A stretch of 64,000 nucleotides of DNA from Deltaproteobacteria bacterium UBA5205 (GTDB lineage: Bacteria; Desulfobacterota; Syntrophorhabdia; Syntrophorhabdales; Syntrophorhabdaceae): positions 72,146 to 136,145 of the forward strand of contig DHVP01000048.1 of NCBI GenBank assembly GCA_002412715.1, given 5' to 3'. Under the pieces are notes generated by a model, which was given only the letters and a program-made list of their open reading frames with translations, had not been told where the DNA came from and made no database searches. Positions 8,143-15,955 of the stretch are shown here, in pieces. A program made the translations under genes and the position numbers. Position 1 is the stretch's first letter. Each line of letters starts with the position of its first letter.

Positions 8143-9292
8143 ACCGAGAAAATACGTTGAGATCGCCAACGCACAGGCAGCCAAGAAACCCGGCGGGATC
8201 TGCGGCGACTTCATCATAACGGAACGCACGGCCGAGGCGACGACTACCATCGTGGCCGACGGCATCGGTACCGGCATCAAGGCCCGGGTTGCGGCCGTCA
8301 TGTGCGCCTCGCGGTTGATGGAACTCATCCGTGTCGGATTCACCCTGCGTGAGGCATGCCACAAGATCGTTGATACCATGCACGCCGCGCGCACGACGGA
8401 CATTCCTTTCTCGGCGTTCTCGGTGTGCCGCGTACTTGTCAGCGGCCACGCAACGGTCATGTCCTACGAAATCCCCTCGCCCATACTGATCAACAACCGG
8501 CTTGCCGCTTATCTGCCGAAACAGCGGATCTTTCCCATGGGCCTCGAGATGATCGGAGAAGTCAACTGTGTGCTCGAATACGGCGACGGCATCGTCATGG
8601 TCAGCGACGGCGTGAGCCAGGCAGGCCTTGGCCAGCAATACCGCATGGGCTGGGGTGTCCAGGGGGTATGTGATTTCATAAACGGGCTCCTGGTCCAGGG
8701 AACCCAAATGAAGGACATACCGAAGAAGATCGTGAGCAACGTGCGAGACATCTCGGGGGCAACCTACGGTGATGATACGACCTGCAGCGTGCTGCTCTGC
8801 CGCGAAGCTCATGTTCTCAACGTACTGACGGGGCCCCCCGCCAGGAAATCGAGCGATGCGAAAGCGGTCAGGGAATTTATGGAAATGAAGGGAGCGAGAA
8901 TCGTCTGCGGATCGTCGACCGCCGAGCTCGTAGCGCGCAACCTCAACGTCCCTATCGAGATGAAAAGCGTATCAAACGCCTATCATAAACCACCATCTTA
9001 TGATATAAAAGGCATCGACTATGCAACGGAGGGTGCGATTACCCTGAACCAGGTCTACAACATCCTGGGAGAGGCACCCGAGAAACTCGAACCCGATTCC
9101 TCAGTTTCGGACCTTTACAGGTTCTTCCACGCGTCTGACACGATCAACTTCCTCGTTGGAACGGCGGCAAATCCGGGACACGAACATATAGTCTTCAGAC
9201 AGATGGGGGTATATCCAAGGGACGTTATCGTCAGGCTCCTCGCGGAAAAGCTGAAATCCATGGGGAAACTGGTGAATATCATATATCTGTAA
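8123..9292 (+). CDS. SpoIIE/RsbU-type PP2C serine phosphatase with an extra C-terminal domain
   Basis: The 389-residue protein has the metal-binding signatures of the SpoIIE/PP2C family: VADGIGTGIKA near residue 46, MVSDGVSQAG near 165, and GDDTTCSVL near 215. The remaining 170 residues form a separate domain (beginning around LNVLTGPPARKSS, with VCGSSTAELVARNLN) that I do not recognise and that is not part of the minimal phosphatase. The gene overlaps the sensory hydrogenase by 20 nt, so the two are probably made together. A phosphatase of this type normally dephosphorylates an anti-sigma-factor antagonist. No such partner is encoded next to it, so the target is unknown. Confidence 0.85.
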   Translation: MKTPPDEPRKYVEIANAQAAKKPGGICGDFIITERTAEATTTIVADGIGTGIKARVAAVMCASRLMELIRVGFTLREACHKIVDTMHAARTTDIPFSAFSVCRVLVSGHATVMSYEIPSPILINNRLAAYLPKQRIFPMGLEMIGEVNCVLEYGDGIVMVSDGVSQAGLGQQYRMGWGVQGVCDFINGLLVQGTQMKDIPKKIVSNVRDISGATYGDDTTCSVLLCREAHVLNVLTGPPARKSSDAKAVREFMEMKGARIVCGSSTAELVARNLNVPIEMKSVSNAYHKPPSYDIKGIDYATEGAITLNQVYNILGEAPEKLEPDSSVSDLYRFFHASDTINFLVGTAANPGHEHIVFRQMGVYPRDVIVRLLAEKLKSMGKLVNIIYL

Positions 9293-9349
9293 ATGGGGTT
9301 GTAAAAGGCGGCCCGGGGCTGCTCTCCCCATATAAACCAAGGAGGCATC

Positions 9350-10930
9350 ATGACAGCAGGAGCACCAATTGATTTTTTTAACGCAGCCGATTATTTCGTG
9401 GATCGTAATATCCGCCAGGGGCGGGGCCACAAAATAGCCGTTTACACGGAATATCGGAACTACACTTACAACGACATGCAGAAGATGGCAACCAAGACCG
9501 CCAACGCCTTCCGCGAGGTCGGCATAACCGTAGACGACCGCATTATGATGATCATGCTCGACGTACCGCAGTTCTATGCCGTTTTCTGGGGCGCCATAAT
9601 GATCGGTGCCGTTCCCATCCCCGTCAACACCATGCTGACCCCGGATGATTACGAATATTATCTGAATGATAGCCGGGCAAAGGTTCTCGTCGTCTCCGAG
9701 CAGCTCCTTCCGACCCTGGCAAAGATCACGGGCGATCTGCTCTACCTTCGTGACCTCGTCGTTATATCCGAGGTGCAGGGCGCCCACATCCCCTTTAAGC
9801 AGAAATACCGCCACGCACCCAACACGGTGAAGACGGAATTCACCACGAAGGACGACGTAGGCTTCTGGCTCTATAGCTCGGGTTCCACCGGTTCGCCCAA
9901 GGGAGCCATCCATTCCCAGTACGATATGGTGGTCACGTCCGAATCCTTCGCCAAGGGCATCCTGGGTATCACGGAGGACGACATCGTCTTTTCGGCCGCG
10001 AGGCTTTTTTTCTCCTACGGTCTCGGAAACGGCATGTATTTCCCCATGTCCGTCGGCGCGTCAGCCGTTCTTAGTGCCCATGCACCTTCGCCGGAGAATG
10101 TCTTCAGACATCTGGAGAAATTCCGTCCCACCATCTTTTTCGGCGTACCCACACTCTACGGACAGATGCTGGAATACAAGGCCAAACAGGACAAAGAACA
10201 CGGCGTCAAGAAACCTAATCCCAACGACCAGCACGAATTGTCATCCGTGAGGGTCTGCGTCTCCGCCGGCGAGGCATTGCCGACAGACATCTTCAAACGC
10301 TGGAAAGATCGCTTCGGCATTGAGATCATCGATGGCATAGGCTCCACGGAAATGCTTCATATCTTCCTCAGCAACCGGCCGGGAGATATCAAACCCGGTT
10401 CCACCGGAAAACCGGTCCCCGGCTACGAATTGAAACTCGTCGACGAGTCGGGCCAGGAAGTCCCCCGGGGCGAGATCGGCACCCTGCACGTCAAGGGCAA
10501 CAGCGCCGCCCAGCAGTACTGGCGAAAACGCGAAAAGACCAAGTCAACCATGCAGGGAGAATGGGTCAATACGGGCGACAAGTACTATGTCGATGAAGAA
10601 GGATACTACTGGTGTGCGGGCCGCGCCGATGACATGCTGAAAGTCGGCGGAATATGGGTTTCCCCCATAGAGGTCGAGAACTGCCTGAGTCAGCATCCGG
10701 CCGTCCTCGAGTGCGCTGTCGTAGGCGCCCCGGACGAAAAGGGTCTTACCAAACCGAAGGCCTTTGTGCTGCTGAGGGAGGAGTACGCCAAATCGGACGA
10801 ACTCAAGGAAGAATTGAAGAAATGGGTTCTTGACAGGCAGGCCAAGTTCAAGTATCCCCGTTGGATCGAATTCGTCGATGAACTCCCCAAGAGCGCAACG
10901 GGCAAGATCCAACGATTCAGACTGAGGTAG
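9350..10930 (+). CDS. Benzoate-CoA ligase family (aryl-CoA ligase)
   Basis: This 526-residue member of the adenylate-forming superfamily activates a carboxylic acid to its CoA thioester with ATP. The motifs are complete: YSSGSTGSPKGAIHS (residues 175-189), GIGSTEMLHIFLSN, the GEWVNTGDKYY-to-AGRADDMLKVGG hinge region, and KSATGK with the catalytic K519 near the C terminus. Overall it most resembles benzoate- and 4-hydroxybenzoate-CoA ligases (for example NTMLTPDDYEYYLNDSRAKV and the SNRPGDIKPGSTGKPVPGYE region). AAGGAGG precedes the ATG. It lies 57 nt after the phosphatase and is closed by a strong terminator. In an anaerobe this is the entry step of aromatic acid degradation. The exact substrate cannot be read from sequence. 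Confidence 0.88.
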   Translation: MTAGAPIDFFNAADYFVDRNIRQGRGHKIAVYTEYRNYTYNDMQKMATKTANAFREVGITVDDRIMMIMLDVPQFYAVFWGAIMIGAVPIPVNTMLTPDDYEYYLNDSRAKVLVVSEQLLPTLAKITGDLLYLRDLVVISEVQGAHIPFKQKYRHAPNTVKTEFTTKDDVGFWLYSSGSTGSPKGAIHSQYDMVVTSESFAKGILGITEDDIVFSAARLFFSYGLGNGMYFPMSVGASAVLSAHAPSPENVFRHLEKFRPTIFFGVPTLYGQMLEYKAKQDKEHGVKKPNPNDQHELSSVRVCVSAGEALPTDIFKRWKDRFGIEIIDGIGSTEMLHIFLSNRPGDIKPGSTGKPVPGYELKLVDESGQEVPRGEIGTLHVKGNSAAQQYWRKREKTKSTMQGEWVNTGDKYYVDEEGYYWCAGRADDMLKVGGIWVSPIEVENCLSQHPAVLECAVVGAPDEKGLTKPKAFVLLREEYAKSDELKEELKKWVLDRQAKFKYPRWIEFVDELPKSATGKIQRFRLR

Positions 10931-10967
10931 AATACCCTTTCAGGGTTCCGGTGTTTCACGGTGAAAA

Positions 10968-11005
10968 CAAAACCCTTCCTTGCCGACAAAGCGGGAAGGG
11001 TTTTG
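10968..11005 (+). terminator. Intrinsic terminator after the aryl-CoA ligase
   Basis: Perfect 12-bp arms CAAAACCCTTCC (10968-10979) and GGAAGGGTTTTG (10994-11005) enclose a 14-nt loop. The A-rich and T-rich ends make it able to work in both directions. Confidence 0.85.
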
Positions 11006-11035
11006 TCACACTGATTTTCATCTTGAATAAGGAGC

Positions 11036-11170
11036 ATGAGCGGGTTATACATATAAAAACCAAACGGATCGAAGTACCCTGAAATAATCGATGCCCTGAC
11101 AGCCATCACTGAACGAACGGAACAACGGGTTGACGCGGCAAAGAAACCTGTACCATCCCGGGAAGGTTAA
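11036..11170 (+). pseudogene. Possible small ORF broken by an in-frame stop
   Basis: An ATG at 11036, preceded by AAGGAG, opens a frame that meets TAA at codon 7 (11054-11056) and then continues open for 37 more codons to TAA at 11168. The second part reads like real protein (YPEIIDALTAITERTEQRV). It could be a decayed small gene, or the frame may be open by chance. The rest of the 300-base gap between the ligase and the cytochrome holds only the terminator. Confidence 0.25.
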
Positions 11171-11231
11171 TACGCGGACTTATGAAATGACTCATCCCCT
11201 TTCCCCATACTACAAGCGAGAGGACTGACAT

Positions 11232-11981
11232 ATGGCCGGATTGTTCTTCAATGTGCTGATCATCTGCGTATTTCTCGTATCATTAAGTCCCGCGGCGAGT
11301 GCCGCACCTCAGAAAACCAACCTTTCGAAACCGCAATCCTGTACCGGTTGCCACGGCGAATTCTCGTCGGTACTGCCCGCGAAGCATCCCCGTGTTGCGG
11401 GCAAGGATATCAGCGCCTGCACGTCGTGCCACGCTCCCGACCCGCAGAACAAGGCAACAGCAAAACCGTATTCATCGAAGCTTCACCTGTCTCATATGCA
11501 GCCGGATGCAAAGCTCGATTGTCTGGCCTGCCACACCTGGAAGCCCGGCAAGGCCTTCGGTGTGAAAGGAGCAAAAAAACCTCTTGGAACTCTCCCGGCT
11601 GAAGGCATGGATCAGATAAGACAGATCTTTGCTTCATGGGCGTCTTCAAAATATCTCGACGCGCACCACGGCAAGAAAAATGTCACATGCTCCGGCTGCC
11701 ACGACCGAAAACTGCCCGAATCGGGTGATACCGTCGCAAGCGACCGGTGTCTTGCCTGCCACGGAGACATCGAGAAACTCGCAAAGAAAACGGAGCCAAA
11801 GGACTTTCCCGACAGGAACCCCCATAAATCCCATCTTGGCACTATCGATTGCGTGGTATGCCATAAAACCCATCAGCCATCGAAGGCCTATTGTCTCGAT
11901 TGCCATAAGAACTTCAATATGAAAATTCGTTTCGGTGAAGGCGGGCCAGGGGCAAAGAACGCGTCAGGCGCGGCAAAATGA
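11232..11981 (+). CDS. Exported seven-heme c-type cytochrome
   Basis: The 249-residue protein has a signal peptide (hydrophobic residues 5-20, cleavage near ASA-A at 24-25) and seven CxxCH heme-attachment motifs, at about residues 37, 63, 97, 153, 173, 207 and 221. Extra histidines are scattered between them (HLSHMQ, DAHHG, NPHKSH) as candidates for the distal ligands. The arrangement resembles cytochrome c3 and the tetraheme domain of flavocytochrome c, extended. It would carry electrons in the periplasm, for example between membrane quinol or hydrogen/formate systems and a terminal acceptor. The last gene bases overlap the next gene by 4 nt (ATGA). A decayed relative lies at 807-1043. Confidence 0.9.
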   Translation: MAGLFFNVLIICVFLVSLSPAASAAPQKTNLSKPQSCTGCHGEFSSVLPAKHPRVAGKDISACTSCHAPDPQNKATAKPYSSKLHLSHMQPDAKLDCLACHTWKPGKAFGVKGAKKPLGTLPAEGMDQIRQIFASWASSKYLDAHHGKKNVTCSGCHDRKLPESGDTVASDRCLACHGDIEKLAKKTEPKDFPDRNPHKSHLGTIDCVVCHKTHQPSKAYCLDCHKNFNMKIRFGEGGPGAKNASGAAK

Positions 11982-12397
11982 GGAAAATGAGAATGCCGGC
12001 TTTGATCCCTGTAGCCATTGTCGCGCTGTGCATCTTCGCCTGCGCGCAGAATGGAAAGATGGCGGGCGGGGTCCCTGACCGGATCAGAGAGTTCAGCGAC
12101 CCTTCGCGCCCCATACAAGTGGCCGTTGGCGAGCGTTTTTCCATCCTTCTTGACTCGAATCCAACAACGGGCTATTCCTGGCAAACTTCAGGACTGGCCG
12201 TGGGCCGCGGGGTTGTTTTCACCGCCAGTGACTACGAAGCCCCGCGGACAAATCTGGCAGGAGCGCCAGGCAGGGAACGCCTGACATTCACGGCGGAATC
12301 GGCCGGAATTGAAAAGCTGACCTTCCATTACCTGCGCCCGTGGGAGAAAAACACGGAGCCGGCGCGAACGGTTACGTTCACGGTGGTGGTAAAGTAG
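11978..12397 (+). CDS. Chagasin-like (I42) cysteine-peptidase-inhibitor lipoprotein
   Basis: This 139-residue protein has a signal sequence ending in IFAC (lipid-modified Cys22 likely, although F at -2 is unusual). It has the chagasin-fold loop motifs: NPTTGYSW (61-68), a glycine-rich loop around LAGAPGRE (93-100), and RPWEK (120-124). Chagasin-family proteins inhibit papain-like cysteine peptidases. It overlaps the cytochrome gene by 4 nt (ATGA), so the two are translationally coupled. That pairing is odd and suggests a role for this protein at the cell surface next to the cytochrome, either protective or structural. The domain call is good; the biological target is unknown. Confidence 0.85.
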   Translation: MRKMRMPALIPVAIVALCIFACAQNGKMAGGVPDRIREFSDPSRPIQVAVGERFSILLDSNPTTGYSWQTSGLAVGRGVVFTASDYEAPRTNLAGAPGRERLTFTAESAGIEKLTFHYLRPWEKNTEPARTVTFTVVVK

Positions 12398-12405
12398 GGA
12401 TGTAC

Positions 12406-12442
12406 ACGGGCATACCGGATAAAGACACATCCATATGCCCGT
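12406..12442. terminator. Bidirectional terminator between convergent genes
   Basis: The perfect arms ACGGGCATA (12406-12414) and TATGCCCGT (12434-12442) lie between the chagasin-like gene and the convergent lipoprotein gene. A T-rich GTTTGTTATTT follows on the plus strand. Confidence 0.75.
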
Positions 12443-12445
12443 TTG

Positions 12446-12952
12446 TTATTTCAGTGCCTTTATCTGCTCGTCCAGTCTGGTGAACCGCTTGTCGAAGAAT
12501 TTTTTCGCGGTCTCGCGGTCTTTTTCCCTGCGTTCCTGTTTGAAACCGGGAAAACCGTAGAGGTTATCTATAAATTTGAGGATTTCGGGAATCGTCCGCT
12601 GGGCCTCTTCATCTTTTTGCTCCGCCAGAGAAAGCTTACCCTGAAGCATCACCCATACTGAAAAAAGCGCCGTCCTCTTGTCCTGATATTCTTTGTCCCC
12701 AAGGTTGGCCTGTGCATCCGCCTTGATGACAGGGCCTGTCGCCTCCCAGAGCTTCTTTACTCTCTCACCCGGGGTTCCTTCGGCGGGAACGGTGAAGCCT
12801 CCCGCCTTTTCTTTTCGGACCTGCGACTCCAGGTTAGCCCCCGATGATTTCGAACCTTCCTCCCGGGACCGGGAACAACCCGGGCCGGCTAACAGAAGAC
12901 CGGCAACCGTGAGGATGCAAACAACATCGAAGACCCTCGTTTTCACCTTCAT
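12446..12952 (-). CDS. Putative lipoprotein of unknown function
   Basis: The 168-residue protein starts at the ATG at 12952, chosen over an upstream in-frame ATG because AAGGAGG lies directly before it. It has a clear lipoprotein signal peptide ending LLLAGPGC. The mature part is hydrophilic, charged and predicted helical (VRKEKAGG, EERVKKLWEA-like stretch, KQERREKDRETAKKFFDKRF), with no recognised domain. It has its own promoter at 12991-13019. No functional prediction is possible from context. Confidence 0.7.
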   Translation of the reverse strand: MKVKTRVFDVVCILTVAGLLLAGPGCSRSREEGSKSSGANLESQVRKEKAGGFTVPAEGTPGERVKKLWEATGPVIKADAQANLGDKEYQDKRTALFSVWVMLQGKLSLAEQKDEEAQRTIPEILKFIDNLYGFPGFKQERREKDRETAKKFFDKRFTRLDEQIKALK

Positions 12953-12990
12953 AGCACCTCCTTGAAGAATTCCAGAAGTCATAAGTACCG

Positions 12991-13019
12991 AATATAGCAT
13001 TCAACCGGAAACATTGCAA
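12991..13019 (-). promoter_or_regulatory. Sigma-70-type promoter for the lipoprotein gene
   Basis: On the minus strand, TTGCAA (13014-13019) and TATATT (12991-12996) are separated by 17 bp, about 40 nt upstream of the start codon. The rest of the gap up to the kinase at 13208 has a small dyad ACCATCG/CGATGGT (13033-13070) and nothing else clear. Confidence 0.65.
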
Positions 13020-13207
13020 TACACCCTGTAAAACCATCGCTGCCGGTGCCTTACAATTTTTCACGATGGTGCGTTCAGCGGACATCACCAGGAAAATGCT
13101 ATCTTTGTTGTTGCCATGAAACTGTCAGAGTGGTATAAGAAAAATCAATAACCTGAAAATTTATACAGGACACCTTAAAGCGCAAGCGATAATCAGGCAG
13201 TTGAGAG

Positions 13208-15118
13208 GTGACATCACGAACGGTTTTCATAACTGACCAGGTAATGCCCTGTCGTTACCAACATAGAGGCTTCGCCTTGCTTATTGTCACGGCGGTGCTT
13301 CTTTTCTCTTTTGTCCCCGGCGAGGGCGATGCGTCGTCGTTTACTCAGGGTCGAGGGGTCTTCCTGTCGTCCAACATTTCCTTTCCGGTACCCGCAGCAG
13401 GCGATATAATCACAGAACCTTACAGAACGCCTGCCTGTCAATTTCGCGAAACCTATGATACATGGTCGGGCATCTTAAGGGACACTGCTTTTCTGGAGGC
13501 ACACGCACGATATATCTTTCACGGCCTCCTGATTTCAGCCGGACTGTTCCTTGTCAGCATATTATGGATATGGGTGCTGACAAGGTACGCGAGAAAACGT
13601 ACAAAGCAATTGAGGAAAACCAAAGAACGCTATCGGGCTCTTTTCGAAAATATGTCGGAAGGGATCGTAGTGGTTGTGGCAGGGAGGCTCGCCCTCATGA
13701 ACCCGCGGGCAACGCAAATCACCGGATTTCTTCCCAACGAGCTTAGCTCCCGGGCGATTGCCGAGATCGTCACTCAGCAGGACCGCGATACCGTAAAGGA
13801 AGCCCATCGCAAAATTATGAGGTCAGAGGCAAAAAGCCTGAGGTTTCCCTTCAGGATAACCTGCAAGAATGGCGATACGAAATGGATACTCAATAATTCG
13901 GTGGGTATAGTGTGGGAGAATACCCCCGGCATCCTTTCTATTTTTTCGGACATCACGGAGAATAAAAAACTGGAACAACAGTTCCTGCAGGCCCAAAAAA
14001 TGGAAGCCATAGGACAGCTCGCAGGCGGGATTGCCCACGATTTTAACAACATCCTCACTGCCATCAGCGGCTACGGAAACCTGCTGCGAATAAAGACCGA
14101 TTCGGATCCGGCCCTCAACAGATACGCCCGGAATATCCTTGCGTGTTCCGAGCGCGCCGCCAACCTCGTCAAAGGCCTCCTCGCCTTCAGCAGAAAGCAG
14201 GTGAACGATCCCAAGCCGACCGATCTCCATGATGCCATCAAAGGCGCCGAAAAAATGCTTCGACGCATCATCGGAGAACATATCGAATTCTCCATTATCT
14301 TCTCAAAGGCAAGTCCCGTGGTTTTCGCCGACAGTAACCAGATCATACAGGTCCTCATGAACCTGGCGACAAATGCCCGCGATGCGATGCCGGGCGGCGG
14401 CAAGGTGACCATCCGGACCGAGACCGTGGATAAACTTGAGGATCCGTTGATCGGAGACAATATCCCGAAGGAAGGCGGCCGTTATGCCCTGTTGGCCTTT
14501 GAGGACACCGGGGTGGGAATGGATGAGACACTGGTGGAGAAGATCTTCGATCCCTTTTTTACGACAAAAGAGACCGGGAAGGCAAGCGGGCTCGGGCTTG
14601 CGACCATATACGGGATTGTCAAACAGCAAAAAGGGTTTGTTGCGGTACAGACGAACCCCGGGTCGGGAACAACCTTCAATATTTATCTGCCGATCATCGA
14701 CACTCCCGCTGAAATTCGCCAGGTCATACGGATCGGGACGCCCCCTCGGGGAACGGAAACGATCCTCGTATGCGAAGATGAAGCCGATATAAGAAAATTC
14801 ATCAGGGAAATCCTGGAATCCCATGGCTACAGTGTCATCGAAGCACGGGACGGGGAAGAGGGAATAGATTCCTTCAGACATCATAAAGACAAGATCGGCC
14901 TCGTCCTTCTCGACGTTATCATGCCGAAAAAGAGTGGAAAGGATGTCCACGATATCATCGTCGGCATTAATCCCCGCGTCAAAACCCTCTTTATGACGGG
15001 ATACGCAGCGGAGACACTGCAAAACGCGGGGCTCAATGAGCCGGTTTCCGGCTGCCTCTTCAAACCCATCGAAACGGACATCTTACTCACGGAGATACGA
15101 AGGATACTGGACGAATAA
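13208..15118 (+). CDS. Membrane-bound hybrid sensor histidine kinase (PAS-HisKA-HATPase-REC)
   Basis: The 636-residue protein has two membrane segments (about 20-37 and 104-126) around a short external loop, a PAS domain (about 140-255), a HisKA domain with the phosphoacceptor H277 in AGGIAHDFNNIL, an HATPase domain (NLATNARDAMPGGG, then DTGVGM, then GLGLATIYGIV), and a C-terminal receiver with acidic pocket CEDEADIRKF, phosphoacceptor Asp in LVLLDVIMPKKSG and the lysine of LFKP. The HDFNN motif places it in the NtrB/FixL-like subgroup, often paired with sigma-54 systems. The start is either the GTG at 13208 or the ATG at 13244. No partner regulator is adjacent, so it is an orphan kinase. Confidence 0.88.
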   Translation: MTSRTVFITDQVMPCRYQHRGFALLIVTAVLLFSFVPGEGDASSFTQGRGVFLSSNISFPVPAAGDIITEPYRTPACQFRETYDTWSGILRDTAFLEAHARYIFHGLLISAGLFLVSILWIWVLTRYARKRTKQLRKTKERYRALFENMSEGIVVVVAGRLALMNPRATQITGFLPNELSSRAIAEIVTQQDRDTVKEAHRKIMRSEAKSLRFPFRITCKNGDTKWILNNSVGIVWENTPGILSIFSDITENKKLEQQFLQAQKMEAIGQLAGGIAHDFNNILTAISGYGNLLRIKTDSDPALNRYARNILACSERAANLVKGLLAFSRKQVNDPKPTDLHDAIKGAEKMLRRIIGEHIEFSIIFSKASPVVFADSNQIIQVLMNLATNARDAMPGGGKVTIRTETVDKLEDPLIGDNIPKEGGRYALLAFEDTGVGMDETLVEKIFDPFFTTKETGKASGLGLATIYGIVKQQKGFVAVQTNPGSGTTFNIYLPIIDTPAEIRQVIRIGTPPRGTETILVCEDEADIRKFIREILESHGYSVIEARDGEEGIDSFRHHKDKIGLVLLDVIMPKKSGKDVHDIIVGINPRVKTLFMTGYAAETLQNAGLNEPVSGCLFKPIETDILLTEIRRILDE

Positions 15119-15172
15119 GAATCCTTCCGGGTTCCGGGCAAAAATAACCGAAAAAACCGTATCAGCCTGACT

Positions 15173-15955
15173 TTAACCCGAAACCTGAAAATCGGAACCT
15201 GAAACTTTCTTAAGCAGTTCCAGGATGACATAGTTTGCCGCGATGAGACCGAAGATGGCCGGCAGGGTCGGCAGGGTCGGCAGGGATTGGCGCGCTCTTC
15301 CCCTCACGTATGTTCCCGACGTCTCATGAAGGGGTGGCGGGCCGTCAGGGTGCGGCTGAAGGGGTTTTTCCGTTGAATAGACGACAGGGATATCGGTTGT
15401 CGTCTTTCGGTTTCGGAGATAGCGCCTGAGTGCGCGTGCAAGAGGACAGACCTCGGTTTTTCCGAGAAGACCGAGGCGCACCTTCATGGGGTCTGTCTTT
15501 CCTGCTGCTCCCAGCACTGAGATCACCGCCAGGGATCTCCCGACGCATTGGCTTACGAGTTCCGCTTTCGGATTCATACTGTCGATGGCATCGACTACGA
15601 AATCAACGGGGGCCCCCAGAAGATCGTCGGCCGTATCCTGATGAAAGAAGGCATGGCGACCGTCGAGACGCGCGTGGGGGTTTATCCGCTCAAGACGGCT
15701 TATCGCGGCGTCCACTTTTCGTTCGCCGGCGTTTGTCGCCAGAGCGATAACCTGCCGGTTCACGTCCGACGGTTTGATGACGTCGCAATCGACGAGCCGG
15801 ATCCCGCCTAACCCGCCCCGGCACAGGGCCTCAGCGGCATAGGATCCCACGCCTCCCAGGCCCACGACCGCGACGGTGCACCCCTGGAGGACCTCGAAAC
15901 CCCGGCGCCCGTAAAGCATGATGCTTCTCGAGAAGTAATCCTCCGTCGCCGTCAT
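15173..15955 (-). CDS. tcdA: tRNA threonylcarbamoyladenosine dehydratase (TcdA/CsdL, E1-like)
   Basis: The enzyme makes the cyclic form of t6A at tRNA position 37 using ATP. The 260-residue protein has the E1-like Rossmann motif VAVVGLGGVGSYAAEALCRGG and downstream DCDVIKPSDVNRQ, VDAIDSMNPKAELV and a YSTEKP segment. The start is the ATG at 15955, which overlaps the tatD stop in ATGA; a longer open frame upstream lies inside tatD. The last eleven or so codons (VSGSDFQVSG) are encoded by a GAAACCTGAAAC-type intergenic repeat, so the tail is probably not functional. Near the end three tandem copies of GGCAGGGTC encode a short LPTLPTLP run. Confidence 0.88.
   Translation of the reverse strand: MTATEDYFSRSIMLYGRRGFEVLQGCTVAVVGLGGVGSYAAEALCRGGLGGIRLVDCDVIKPSDVNRQVIALATNAGERKVDAAISRLERINPHARLDGRHAFFHQDTADDLLGAPVDFVVDAIDSMNPKAELVSQCVGRSLAVISVLGAAGKTDPMKVRLGLLGKTEVCPLARALRRYLRNRKTTTDIPVVYSTEKPLQPHPDGPPPLHETSGTYVRGRARQSLPTLPTLPAIFGLIAANYVILELLKKVSGSDFQVSG
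15177..15209. repeat. GAAACCTGAAAC-type repeat inside the tcdA 3' end
   Basis: On the plus strand the words CCCGAAACCTGAAAA and GGAACCTGAAACTTTC follow one another. This copy runs into the reading frame of tcdA and supplies its C-terminal residues. Related copies are at 1195, 19542, 29688, 44615 and 52781. Confidence 0.55.
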
